In this document: positions 34,355 to 45,757 of the stretch, piece by piece | How the letters are laid out: each line of letters starts with the position of its first letter | Numbering within the stretch: position 1 is the stretch's first letter | Assembly (NCBI GenBank): GCA_015179125.1 | Contig: WHVA01000035.1 | Location: forward strand, 332,785-396,784 | DNA from: Gautieria morchelliformis | Lineage: Eukaryota; Basidiomycota; Agaricomycetes; Gomphales; Gomphaceae | Direction: 5' to 3' | DNA: 64,000 nucleotides | Translations under genes and position numbers: made by a program | Notes under the pieces: generated by a model | Databases searched by the model: none | The model's input: only the letters and a program-made list of their open reading frames with translations | Told to the model about the DNA's origin: nothing

Positions 34355-35271
34355 GAGGCCCTTTTTGCCTGCCTTTCATCAGCCAATCTACCCATCTTCT
34401 ATCCTACATGTGACCTCATGTGACTTGCATCTTACTAAGCTGCTAATCCCAGCTAGGGTTATTCACTTACTTTAGTGTCTAATTCCTTGTTAAGTAGTTA
34501 CTTTACTGCTTAGCCACTTGGACTAATCCTCCAGGTGTAATTCTACAGAGTGAGTCTGTCAATTGAAAGTCTTGCCATTTGCACTTCAGTACCCGAGACG
34601 ATCTAGTCAGTTGATTTTCCTGATTAGAGACTTTCACAAGTCGCTTTGTTCACAAAACTCGTCCCTTGTTTTATTGCTGTGCGCTAGTAGATTATCAGGG
34701 CAGTCCATTTATAAACTCGCCTGCTAAGTACATTCCTTTATATTTTGGAATACGCTTGGACCCCGATAGTGTCCTTGAGCCTACAGTCTTTTAGTTTATT
34801 GTTCAGTGCTGCTAAGAAACGTATTGCCTTCCATCCGTATTAACTTGGACTAGTTCTTACGTGGATTGCAACCAAGGTACAAATATTAAATTATTTCTGG
34901 AGTTGTGCTGCAGCATTGTTTAATATTCTTTGAGTCTCGTAAATGAAAAAAAAAAAGTACTGATAGATTGAAGTGTTAGCAATAACACCAAAGTCTTGAA
35001 GGGTTTCAAAACACTGGTGGACGTTCTGGGAATCGCTTAGCAGCGTTTCGAGTGTAGAATTTACTACCATTGCTGGAATGTCCAAACCCGCAATAACACA
35101 GTCCATGCTTAACTTTGTGTCCCACTCTTTAGAAGCTTCCTTAGGAAAACTTTCAATAGACAGAACTTATCTTTACCTTATCTCAACCCTTGCTCAACAC
35201 CGAACCTACCCGCACCTCATTTTGAATCGTTTCGTCCTCGTGACAAACTCGCTTCTTTTAGAAACTCGGGT

Positions 35272-37714
35272 ATGTCATCACCTACTATTCATCATTGTGA
35301 CTCTGTCACACCTACTAACAATCCATTGGAGGATCCATTGTCGGATACTCCTCAGGAGGCTGAAGCCAGCATTCTCGACACTTCGTTTGCTCATGAATCT
35401 GAGGCATCTCAGTCACCTGTTCAATGGGCATTTGCATACCCCTTACAGGAGTCCCTTAAGGACGTCTGTATAGTGCCTTCTGAGCCCTTCAGGTCTTTCG
35501 AGGCTGCAGGTAGAAGGAGAGAGCTACGGTTCGATCGTAACCTTTCTATCAGAAGAGACCACTTACTGTCTTTAGCTGAGATTGCAATAGACCACTCTAA
35601 GGTGCCTGCACCTAGAGTTCTATCTCGCGCAGCAGAAGAGGCTTTCAGATACGAAATTGCTATGCTGGACTCAGTTCTTCTTGGCCATCCTGGTCGTATC
35701 TCTGGTCAGAGTGCTATAGGATATTACGTTGAACCATTTAAGTATAAAACCTTGCATGATCACTTAACCTGTCTTGCAGAAGACCAGAAGGGTGTCTTAC
35801 AGGACTTAAACCTTCCACCTATGCCTATTCCTTCTCTACCTAGGGAATGGCCTTCAGACTCCCTGTGGGAAGCTAAGTCTCTGGAAATAATCTTTGTCGC
35901 TTTGCACGAAGATATTGAAAATTTCTTAGCCTTCTATTGGGATGCAGTGGCAAAATCCAAAGGGACCTGGAAACCGTCAAAGGAAGACTTTGCTTCCCCG
36001 TCATTACCAGACCTAGAGGAAATGAGTGCCAACCCCAAAATATTTCACATGCGCTACACTGCGGCATATAATGCTTTGAAGAGAAAGTTGGCAGCAGATA
36101 AGCATGTCAATGAAGCAACGGCTAAGACTGTTCAGGAGACCCCTGCTTTCGCGCATGACACTCCCCCTCACATGTCTAGACCTTTACGGGGTAGCTTGTG
36201 AACCAGTCTTTCCCCAGAAAGATGTCCCCATTACCTCTCAAGGTGATACTGAGCGTAGTCTTCCAGTAGACCATGATCAGGTTAGAAGAAGACAGTCAAC
36301 GGCTTACACTCGTGGGCCTAGACCATCTTTAACTATTCATTCACCTTATAATCAGAACCCGACCAAGCTTACTGGGTCGGATGGCTTAGAAGAGTTGTTC
36401 CAAACTCCTGCTGATAACAGGAGAAGGACTATCTTCAGTATCCCTGAGACTTCAGTAGTCCCTGATAGGACTTATGGAGTTTCTGGAGGAGCGCGACCCC
36501 CTGGAGACGAACCTTCAGATGATGAAGAGTCTTCAGATCCGCCTCATACTCCTTCTTATTATCCATCTAGACTTCCTTCATTCCCTTCGGGAGGAAGAAG
36601 TGACCCGCCTGGCAGACCTGGTGATTCAGGCCCACCTGACGGTGATGATGATGGTGGTGGAGGAAATGGCCCTAGTCAGGACCGGGGGGATGGTAATAAA
36701 GGTGGTAAACCTAACATTGATGCTTTACTTGCCAAAGTAATCTGGAGGCATATTTTGATAACAAACTACATCCTGATGTAGTCCCTGAATGGGATGGTAA
36801 CCCTGACATGTTGGCACAGTGGATTTTGAAAGTGAATCATCTTTCTCAAAACTCTGCTACAGTCTTCAAACAGCTGGGACGTATTGTCCCTTTGAGACTA
36901 CGCAAGGGTGCAGAACATTGGTTCTTTTCTTTACCCTTGTCGCACCGTCAAGAAGCCACCACTGATTGGAAATCAATCAGAGACGTAATCGGTGCTTATT
37001 ACAGGAACCGAGCATGGTTAGACAGACAGAAAGCAAGAGCTACTCGTGCTACCTTCCGAGAAGCTAGTCATTCTAATGAGACTCCTAGCAAGTATTATGT
37101 TAGAAAGGCTGAGCTACTGAGGCTTGTCAGTAAGCTGACAGACTCAGAACCTATTATGGAAATCATGAACAGGGCACCCTCCTATTGGCATACGGTCATT
37201 GATGCTCATAGGTGTGCAGATGCTGTTGAATTCCAGTCTGCTATCAAGTATCATGAGGAATCCTTGTCTCATCCACCTTTCACCTCAGGTGACAGTATGG
37301 AAAGACGCATTAGAAGTTTGGAGAACACATTACAGTCCAAACCCCAATTTGACTCTAGAAGTTCTTCGGACAGAACGTTCCGAGACGCTAGATCTCATTT
37401 GGTGGGATGGTCACCTAAACTCGGTCCTCCTAAGTATCCAAAAGATGATTCTAATGTGTCTATGAGAGCTACTCCTAATCAAAGGGAGCTAGGCCATGCA
37501 AGCACTGCAGTAGCAGCAAGCATTGGGATAATGAGTGCAAACACGCAAGGTCTGCAGCTCATACCCGTCTTGCTCACACCTCTATTGAAGATGATAATGC
37601 TTATGTGGCTTATGAGGATTTATACCTCGAAGCTATTCACGAGTCAGAACACAAAACTGACTCCGACCCTGCCCACGTAAACCGCCCACGTAAACTCTAT
37701 AAGCTCAGGAACTG
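35272..37714 (+). pseudogene. gag: Gag of the second gypsy element, frameshifted
   Basis: The first frame (ATG 35,272, 309 codons) is a long helical N-terminal region. It shifts frame near 36,170, passes through a Pro/Gly/Asp-rich linker, shifts again near 36,735, and continues with a capsid domain (WILKVNHLSQNS, WFFSLPLSHR, YYVRKAELLRLVS). A CX2CX4HX4C zinc knuckle, CKHCSSSKHWDNEC, is at 37,497-37,538, in yet another frame relative to the capsid. Three shifts in 2.4 kb mark a decayed copy; the alternative of introns is unlikely because junctions lack convincing splice sites. Confidence 0.72.
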
Positions 37715-37980
37715 AAGCAGAATCTGAAGAACCTCCATCGGATCTTCATGAAACCTTTCAGTCACCGGAGGCTCACTGCAAACTTGTTACACAAGCAGAG
37801 AGCCCTGTAGAGTGTGTGTCCAAACTGGGGGGATCTACCAATTTGAGTAGAAACTCTTCACCTAATCCAGGGGAGTCTAACACTTTGACTCTCCATGAAA
37901 GGAGAAGATTGCAGAAAGACACCAAACACGTGTGAGCGTATCTGAGGAATCTTAACCTTACAAGTTGGGCTCCAAACTCC

Positions 37981-39738
37981 TTGATTAAACTCAGGAGGTT
38001 TATGTCCAGACCTGCACGTTGTGCATTTCTTGGCTCTTCAGCTTCCACTACCAAGGTTTGGTTGGGTGAATACGGAAGGAATCAACAAGCTCTCATAGCT
38101 GATTCTGGTTCGGATATCACCCTAATCTCACATGCTGCTCTCAATTCAATGGAAAAACCTCCCAAGGTTAAGACGGGCCAGAAGGTCAACTTGATTCAAG
38201 TTACTGGCTCATCTAAAATTTCGGGATATGTCACTATTCCCATATTTTTTGACTCGGACTCTGGCCCCGTCCAACTTGAAGTCGAAGCTTATGTCGTTAA
38301 AGGCATGACTGCTCCAATCATCCTTGGAAATGATTTTGCAGACCAATACTCAATTTCTCTAATCAGAGAAGGTTCTGACAGCTATCTCCTGTTTGGGAAT
38401 ACTGGTCGTAAAACCAAGATTGAGAATTCAGTCAGCACTCCTTTGCAGGATGAATCTGGTCGTTCCTTTAAAGTTAGAACCCTTCCTAACTTGGCATCGC
38501 TTACAGCGAAGTTTAAGGCCCACAGATGCCTTAAAAGTTCAAGGAAGAGACAAAGGGCTCACATAGCTGACTCAAACGTCATGGCTCTTTATCCGGTCAC
38601 GATTCCTCCTGAATCAGCATCTCTTGTCCCAGTATCCATTTACTTCCCTGGTAACAGTCACAAAGTCTTTGTTGAGAAAGTTCTTCATTCCAACAGAGGC
38701 CCTGAAGATTTCTATGGGATTACAGATGCAATCGTATCTCGTAATAATCCCCGGTTGCACGTGTGCAACTTTTCTTCACAGCCTGTAACCATACATCAGG
38801 GAAAGCTCTTAGGTCATGTTAGAAACCCTTCTAGTTGGCTTGATAAAGCTGCAGGAATGGATCCGAAGCAGTTAGAGTCTTGCATGTCACATGCCAGACT
38901 CATACGGGCCCTAGCACAACAGTATGTTGAGCCAGGGAACCAATCTTTAGCTGCTGCTTCGGAAACTGAAGACGAAGTTGTTCTGGGAGGGCCCAAAACC
39001 CAAGAACTGCCTATGGCAGAAATTCCTGAAAAGCAATTGCTAGACGAAATTGACTTCTCTCCAGAACTCAATAAATCTGACAATATTGCTCTTCAGAATG
39101 TCATCCTTTCACACAAAGAGGCGTTTGGCCTAGACGGCAGACTCGGACATTATGATGCGAAGGTAGAAATCACCCTACGTCCTGGTACTAAGGAAATTTC
39201 TCTCCCTCCTTATAATGCCTCTCCTGCAAAGAGAGAAATCATTGATAAGCAAATGGATGCGTGGATTAACCTAGGGGTTATAGAGCTATCCAAGAGCCCC
39301 TGGGGCTTTCCTGCTCTGATATCCTACAGAAACGGAAAACCTCGGATGTGCATTGACTACCGAAAGCTTAACGAAGTAGTTGTACCCGATGAATTCCCTC
39401 TGCCTAGGCAAGATGCAATCTTGCAAGCACTCACTGGATCACGCTGGCTTTCTACCCTGGATGCATTGGCTGGCTTTATGCAATTGTAAATGGCTAATAA
39501 CTCCAAGGATAAAACTGCTTTTAGGACACACCGGGGACTATACCACTTCAGGCGGTTGCCCTTTGGTTATAGAAACGGTCCCGCAGTTTTTCAGAGAGTC
39601 ATGCAAGGAGTTCTTGCACCTTTTCTGTGGATTTTTGCACTGGTTTACATTGACGACATTGTCATCTACTCCAAGACATTCAAAGAGCACTTAACACATT
39701 TAGACAAAGTGTTCAGTGCTATTGAAAAGTCAGTCTGA
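37981..39738 (+). pseudogene. pol: Protease and partial reverse transcriptase of the second gypsy element
   Basis: The frame contains a retropepsin motif (LIADSGSDITLIS near 38,095-38,130, with ILGNDF further on) and RT blocks: WGFPALISYRNGKPRMCIDY, RQDAILQALTGSRWLSTLDA, then an in-frame TAA at 39,487-39,489 and, beyond it, KTAFRTHRGLYHFRRLPFGY and VYIDDIVIYSKTF. RT ends abruptly after the YIDDI block; RNase H and integrase are missing in this orientation. The nonsense codon and truncation make it non-functional. Confidence 0.82.
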
Positions 39739-39739
39739 A

Positions 39740-40325
39740 ACTCGTCGACAAAGTCTGAGGCCTCATGACTTTCAGAGACGAGGTGATCGATCGCTGTGTT
39801 TGGTGTGTTCCCATTTAGGAAAGGTGAGCCGATCACACTTGATCGGGGTCGTTGCACATATTCCTGAGGAGGATGCAAGAGACTTCTGGGAGTTAAAGGA
39901 GTGAATCCGTAGAGAAGGAAGGAAGGAGCAAAGGAGGTAGCCGAGTGCAGCATGTTGAAGAGCCGTTTCGAGGATCTGATTCATAATTTCCATTTGTCCA
40001 TCAGTCTGAGGGTGATAAGCCGTGGACATGGCTCTTCTAATACTCAGCTGCTTGCAAACTTCTTTCCAAAAGGTGCCTGTCCATCTGGAGTCCCTGTCGG
40101 AGATGATTTGTCTAGGGATTCCAAACTTAGATACAACATGCTCAAAGAACAGTTGAGCGGTGTGGACTTCATCCACAGAAGAAGTGGTAGGGATAAAAAT
40201 GGCGTATTTGGTGAGCTTGTCTACAATGACTAGGATGGAGTCGTAGCCCTTGCTTTCAGGTAGTTCAGTGATAAAATCCATTGATACCACTTCAAAGGGT
40301 TTTTCTGGGATAGGCAATGGTTGCA
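39740..40325 (-). pseudogene. Ty3/gypsy integrase fragment in inverted orientation
   Basis: On the minus strand: LPIPEKPFEVVSMDFITELP, then PQTDGQMEIMNQILE and FLLYGFTPLTPRS, with DFVDEFQ at the end. This covers the integrase catalytic core (the D, D and E positions in VSMDF, SDRDSRW and TDGQMEIMNQ) and a C-terminal stretch. A frameshift lies near 39,940. It starts exactly where the plus-strand RT stops, so the two pieces meet tail to tail. Whether it belongs to the same family is not decided. Confidence 0.78.
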
Positions 40326-40740
40326 GGTGGCGCAGGAAACTGCAGTTGCTCTTCCGTCAACTCGGAGCCCAATCTTTCCAAGAACTGGAGGGCTTGACTA
40401 GCTGTAAATCAGCGACTGATATCACGCGTCGTCGATCCATTAGCGGAGCAAACAATGCGGGGAAATTGCTATGGCAGAGCACATGGATTAGTCACTCCAC
40501 TTAGGACTGCACCGCACAGCGAAAGGAAATGGACTTGAAAGTGCTTGCAGAAGAGAACGCCAAGGCACCCTACATCAAACGCAAATGGGCCATAATCGAG
40601 TTCGCCCTGCCTGGTGTCGTAAGGTTGGTCTTGTCCACCAATCCAAGACATGTAACTGGGAAGCCGAAATTCTTCACGTGTCAGAGTAAAAGGGAATATC
40701 ATGAGATGTCGAAGCCCGTGAACAATGGCCTACACTAAGT
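40320..40740 (-). pseudogene. Relic of a protein-kinase-like gene (C-terminal part)
   Basis: Minus-strand reading gives GGQDQPYDTRQGELDYGPFA and DVGCLGVLFCKHFQ, then across a break TTRDIS and FTASQALQFLERLGSELT. The DPF/D-V-x-x-LG pattern and the RFTA-type C-lobe end are those of basidiomycete kinase-like proteins. No N-lobe, catalytic loop or intact frame is present. The left end is cut by the integrase fragment. Identification rests on remembered family patterns and is tentative. Confidence 0.4.
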
Positions 40741-40779
40741 GGCCATCACGGCGGAGCTTTCTTGGCAAGAGCACCTACG

Positions 40780-41200
40780 TAAAAGATATGTATAAGCAGG
40801 TTATGGCGAATGGCAAGTAGTAGAGGACCTTGAGCAATAGAATGCATGGGCCCACAATCAGCTTTAATCCAGGGATTGATTGCGGGTTTTCAGGGAAGTT
40901 GTACCCGGAGATGTTGAGGACGTACTGCATGGCCTTCCATCGTGCTCAGGACGACTGAAATGATGGAATATGCCTGGTGTTCGAGTACCTTTGGGTCCGG
41001 TGTAAAAAGTACATCGACCTGGACTCGCCACTATTAGGGGGAAATGCCTATTGGCAGCAACCCAAGAACACACCCCAAATGTCCCCTTGATCTTCATAGC
41101 AGTCCCATACTTCTTGGTCAATGCCAATTCTGCCTCTGCTATGTTGTCAGTGTTATGATATTCCAGAAACGATATTAATGACATCACCGAGACAGTATCT
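40780..41200 (-). pseudogene. Relic of a cytochrome P450 gene (N-terminal part)
   Basis: The minus strand has DNIAEAELALTKKYGTAMKI followed by KG, typical of the segment just after the membrane anchor in basidiomycete P450s, and after a break KAMQYVLNISGYNFP then LKLIVGP, matching the next conserved block. No heme-binding cysteine region follows; instead the sequence runs into the kinase-like relic. Frames change and a stop appears between blocks, so this is a fragment. Confidence 0.45.
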
Positions 41201-42880
41201 AAGATATGCGGACATGCCCGAATCACGATCCCCAGAACCTATGCTTTCGTCTATACTCAGCCACACACAGATACCCCCGAATCCCCTGACTCGCATACAC
41301 ACGACGCCGGACCAATACATGATCACGCACGCGCACAGGGCACGCCAAGCCGGTCACTATCACATTACATATGTCGATTCCATCAATCTCGATCGAGAGA
41401 CCGACCCGAGGCACAGATCCCCGCTTAGGCACCAATTCAGTTGCGACCAAGACACGATAAACATCCGATCGTCCCTGAGCGGCCGACCGAGGCCCCACGA
41501 TTTCTCCTATATATCACGCACATGTCCCTTCAGACCACCGCCTTGCGTACAATAAACTCTTAGCATTACCTTGTAATATTCACTCGAGAGTTCACTCCAG
41601 TCCACACTCCACATCCCCCTGTATTTCTACATCACATACCGTACGTATCGTATCGACGCCGAGTCCTTTCCAGTAGTTAAATAGTATAAACAAATGTAAC
41701 TGTCGAAGAAGAATAACAATAGTTTCACCTCTCCACCGTCTCAAGATTCCTGATCGAAATAGTCCCCGTAGAACAAACAGTCCTCTCAGAATTCAGAACT
41801 CTACTCGATTCAGCTCCACTCGAAGCTTGAATAAAACCCAAATACATTTACAGCAACTCTTATCAGTCAGGTCGAAGTAGCTCAGGGAGATTTCCTGTTT
41901 ATATAAAGTGAAAGTTCCGTTTGTTGTAGATATATGACGACATCACCGACGAGCCAAGGGCCAGGAGCTGGTCCAGGAAGATGCGAGGTCGAGCGACTGA
42001 GGGATCGGCGAATAATGGCACGCAACAGGAACTAAGTAGGAGCAGTGGCAGGCAGATGGAGGGAATCATGTCGCTGTCGTGGTGCTGTCCTGAGTGGTGT
42101 CGCGGTGCACTTAGACTTATATCAGTTTGATGTGACGGAACCGACCGACGTGCCACATTAAGTTTAGCTCGGCTGGCAATGAACATTGCAGGAAGAATTG
42201 GATCCCACTGTATCTCACCGTGAGTACCAATCCCATGAGAACAAGTTGCATGGAGACTCATTTTTTTCTGTAATTTGTTTGTGGATCCGATTCCCGTATC
42301 CTCCATATCCTTCAGGTCTTGAGGCAGGCACCGCAGCTGCGCAGAAATATTCTCGGGGATTCAGAGCGACTCGGAGGTTGACGGAATGCAAAAGGAAATA
42401 GCCAATCAGAGACGGGTGGAGATCTGCTCACGTAGGGTGGATGGTGGGAATGGAACTCTGGTAAGTCATGCGGGCAAGGTGTAGATGCGCGAGCTTCTGA
42501 AGCGTTGATCACGGTCTAAGAGTTAGTGCGCACGGTAACTCACCTATTCACCGGTGGATCACGCGTGGATGAAGCAGTGGCTGCTGCCACATGGCACGTG
42601 GGTGGACTTGGAGTTGGAGGCCCGATCTGCACACGTAACTTGATCGAGAAGCGCCGTCAGCAGTGACGCAATAGGTACCCGTGGTGGTGTCCACGGCCGT
42701 GCGCATGCACCGCCAGGCTCCCGGCGCAGGGAGGGTGTTGGGTCTTCGCTCCTCGCCACCCTTGCTCTTCTCTCGCCTCGCAACTCTTCTCCCGCTCACC
42801 CTCTTCCGTATCTCCCTACGCGCTCTGCCGAATGATGCGCTATAATTGAATTGTAGATCACACGTGCTACATATTAAGTA
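41201..42880. other. No identifiable gene; possible solo-LTR-like segment
   Basis: TATATAT at 41,508-41,514 and AATAAA at 41,551-41,556 are 40 bp apart, as in compact LTRs, but I find no matching copy or target duplication. A minus-strand frame near 41,899-42,306 includes a hydrophobic stretch that looks like a signal peptide (SICLPLLLLSSCCVPLFA), without a recognisable mature domain. Confidence 0.3.
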
Positions 42881-43525
42881 ATGGCCTCCTTCCTTCCTCC
42901 TCCCGCCCGCTGCCCCCGACCCACATCCCCGCCAGTCCGGCATCCTCCACCCAGCCCTACTCCGACCTCCCGCGCCAGCCCATCCTCGAGCCCCCACCGA
43001 CGACCTTCCCGCCCCCCCGACGCCCCGTCCCTCGTCACACCCGCTGAGCAGATCGCGTTCATCACAGCACCACGACACTATGTCGTACGCCCCCCCTCCA
43101 GAGCAGAACCCGCACGGTGCACACCGCCCATCCCGCCAAACTTCCGCCTAGAGGACGACCGCGCACTCGACCTCGTCGCCCCGATGCCAAGCCTGGGCGA
43201 TGTGCGTGTGCCAGCCTGCCCGAGCTTCTGCTGACTCTAGCCCCCACATGGCCCGCACACTCATACCCCGCCCCGTACGGCCCACGTCGTGTCGTGCAAG
43301 GTGGTTCCATTTCCGACGGGAGATTCGATATAAATTGGACGGTGACGCGGAGGGGCATGGTCGATGTATATACGGGTTTGACGGCTCACCTTTAGACAAT
43401 GTCTTCCCTTACTCGATGTCTCGCGTCCCCAGGTGCCACAACCTGCATACGTCCTCGGCCTTATCCTCCGCGGCGAATTCGAGACCGCACGCGTGGATAT
43501 TGCGTCGTTGGCTGCGCAGGCGTGA
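42881..43525 (+). CDS. Hypothetical protein, Pro-rich N-terminus
   Basis: An ATG at 42,881 opens a Pro/Ser/Arg-rich region followed by IPPNFRLEDDRALDLVAPMP. Two plausible introns (donor GTGTGCC near 43,206 to an acceptor ending 43,243; donor GTATATA near 43,364 to an acceptor ending near 43,432) join PPTWPAHSYPAPYGPRRVVQ, GGSISDGRFDINWTVTRRGM and PQPAYVLGLILRGEFETARV, ending at a TGA at 43,525. All junctions keep frame, which argues for a real gene of about 170 residues. No family recognised. Long antisense frames overlap it because the region is GC-rich. Confidence 0.4.
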
Positions 43526-44465
43526 TGGGCCCGGGGACTGTGGGTCGCGTTTCCTTGTGTTGTTGTTTTTGGTACTGTACAGTTTCGGATTGGACATGGC
43601 GGGGGTTGTGTTCCACCACTCGCACGGTTTCGTGCTGCGCGTGTATAGGGCTTTCCCCGGTGACCATGTCGTATAAGTATCTGCGCCGAGCCTTGTTGGG
43701 ACCCACTCGTCGGCTGAGAAGCGGACGGCGAACACGGCGCCAGAAGGTGCCGGGTTGGTGCGGAACTGCCACACGGACAGGAGATGAGTGTGGTTAATCA
43801 TATCGAAGCTTGTTCCGTCGCGGATGATTGGGCGATGGCTTTTTGGAGCTAACATTAGGAGGGTGGCGCTATGTTTCGCGGGGCTGCCACCAGGCGAAGT
43901 TGTCGTGGTCTTTGGAGGTTTGGGGGTTGTACTGCGGATGGGGCTTGGAAGCGGCTGGGTTTGGTTCGTGAAAACGCCCGTAAATACAGCTGTTTGTGGG
44001 GTCATAGAGGGACACGTTGGCGGGGGACGAAGGGTGAACCATTAGCGGGCGGTTTAGTACTGGATGATTCGGAAGTGGATGGCGTTGGACGCCCTCATGA
44101 TTTGGAGAGGGCATGCCTGGGGACTGTACGGTCGCTGTCCGCTGAAGGAGAACTGGTGAAACGGGACGCGTGGCATTGGATGGTCCAGGCAAGCTTGAAA
44201 AGTTAGGAGTGAAGATGGATTGGAGGGACAAGTGTCGCATTTGGAGATATGGTGGTGCTGCTTTGGGAATTGGAACAAGTCGACAAAACTGCAGGTGTGA
44301 ACGTGTACTGACCTCATGTATAAGGACGGGATAGACTCCGTGGGTAAGATCGTTGGCACATGTTGTGTGCGCGACAACAGATCCATGAAACTTGATAAGG
44401 CGTGCACGGGGCTCACCCACTGCACACGACACGATATGTACGCTTGCTGCCTCTGAGACACGCAC
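43526..44465 (-). CDS. Doubtful hypothetical gene
   Basis: Two overlapping minus-strand frames (44,465-43,869 and 44,005-43,409) are each ~198 codons. The second contains a plausible globular stretch (SVWQFRTNPAPSGAVFAVRF, SADEWVPTRLGADTYTTW). No known domain and no clear splice joining them; plus-strand frames of 80-110 codons also occur. I report it only because the frames are longer than most in the gene-free parts. Confidence 0.22.
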
Positions 44466-44794
44466 CAGCTGTAGTTACGAAGACGGCGAGTACCTACGGA
44501 GACGGAGCCACATTGACGGGCGCTTCACATTGACGCCGGGAACACGTGGGAAGCTGCAGGCTTCGTGTGAGTGTCATGTCAGGTCCGATGCCGTGCGGCG
44601 CCTCTTTTTCCGTCTCGAACACTGCGCACGATGAACAACGTTGAGGGCACTGTGACAGCACCGTAAGCCCACTCGCTTCTCTAGAGCCAACTGTTCACTG
44701 CACCCCGAAGTATTCCTGCAGGAATCAAAGTTGCTGGAAAGACTCTTTCGTTGCGCTATCTATTGTATACTGACTCTTGCCGATCGATAACAGG

Positions 44795-45243
44795 CTTGAA
44801 ATGCGAGCACCTTCCCAATGTCTCACTGTTCGGCAAGCGTCCTAGTCAGTTCTTCGTGAAACTCGTCGTCGATAAGAACGCCCCCCAGAAGACTACGTTT
44901 TCTGCGAGAGGCAATACTGCCTCGTAGAATGAGCTATACTATTTGTGCGTGAATTCCAGCGTTAGCGTCTCAATGTGATCTTAAATCCGTCCACAGCTTC
45001 AACTTGACTCGGTCTTCTGTGTTGGAAATTGAAGTATATGGGCATCATACCATCCGACCTGATGATTTCATAGGCGGTACGAAGGAAAGAATTGAGTTTC
45101 TGCTTGCAGAAGGAGCAACTGGAGGTCGGTCCTTTTCGCTCATTGACGGAATGACGTGTACACATTGGACACAGCAGCCGTTGCTCCGAAACTACGAAAA
45201 CCGGATAAGGCAGGGAACATGCATGATGTTCAGACTGTCCTAG
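44795..45243 (+). pseudogene. C2-like N-terminal fragment of a NOD-like receptor-type gene
   Basis: Spliced frames read LKCEHLPNVSLFGKRPSQFF, VKLVVDKNAPQKTTFSARGN, SWNELYYF, then after an intron SSVLEIEVYGHHTIRPDDFI and GGTKERIEFLLAEGATG. This is the beta-sandwich pattern of C2-like domains found at the start of Agaricomycete C2-NACHT-WD40 proteins. The frame stops at 45,243 and no NACHT NTPase follows; WD40 repeats begin about 45 bp later. Confidence 0.55.
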
Positions 45244-45298
45244 AGTTCACCATCACATCTTTCGCGACTGTCCCAGAGTTCACCATCACATCTTTCGC
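45233..45298 (+). repeat. 33-bp tandem duplication at the C2/WD40 junction
   Basis: The 33-bp unit GACTGTCC(T/C)AGAGTTCACC... at 45,233-45,265 is repeated at 45,266-45,298 with one difference. It sits exactly where the NACHT region should be. Confidence 0.8.
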
Positions 45299-45757
45299 AA
45301 GCGCATCGTCTCCGGGTCTTTTGACGAGACGATCCGTGTGTGGAATGCAGACACCGGGGAGGCCATTTCAGCACCATTCGAAGGCCACACCAGCTGGGTC
45401 AGGTCGGTGGCGTTCTCGCACGACGGCAAGCGCATCGTCTCCGGGTCTGATGATAAGACGATCCGTGTGTGGAATGCAGACACTGGGGAGGCCATTTCAG
45501 CACCGTTTGAAGGCCACACCAACTGGGTCACGTCGGTGGCGTTGTCGCATGACGGCAAGCGCATCGTCTCCGGGTCTTTTGACGAGACGATCCGGGTGTG
45601 GAACGCAGACACCGGGGAGGCCATTTCAGCACCCTTCGAAGGCCACACCGACAGGGTCACGTCGGTGGCATTCTCGCATGACGGCAAGCGCATCGTCTCC
45701 GGGTCTTTTGACGAGACGATCCGTGTATGGAATGCAGACACCGGGGAGGCCATTTCT
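45286..45757 (+). pseudogene. WD40 repeat block with nearly identical 129-bp units
   Basis: About 3.6 copies of a 43-residue WD40 unit ([41 protein letters not shown]) in tandem; DNA copies differ at only a few sites per 129 bp. Such high internal conservation is typical of fungal NOD-like receptors of the HET-D/E/R kind, where repeats are reshuffled. The block is cut after AIS at about 45,757 by inverted copia sequence. Confidence 0.85.

Larger units (their letters stand above)
33897..39738 (+). mobile_element. Second Ty3/gypsy element, older and 3'-truncated
   Basis: A promoter-like region (TGACTCA array plus TATA box), an untranslated leader, gag fragments, a protease and the first part of reverse transcriptase follow in order, then the element stops inside RT near 39,735. 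The frame is interrupted in several places. The coding sequence is unrelated to the element on its left (different gag, DSGSD protease, YIDDI in RT) and lacks its TTCCG bias. The LTR limits cannot be fixed because no second LTR copy is in the window; the left limit given is simply the end of the neighbouring LTR. Confidence 0.75.

Noticed and set aside
33897-34870. tRNA primer-binding site for the second gypsy element (TGGATTGCAACC near 34,863)
   Set aside because: It begins with TGG but does not resemble a tRNA 3' end I can name, and the LTR end is undefined.
41152-41636. Solo LTR with TG...CA ends
   Set aside because: TATA and AATAAA are suggestive, but no second copy or target duplication is visible in the window.
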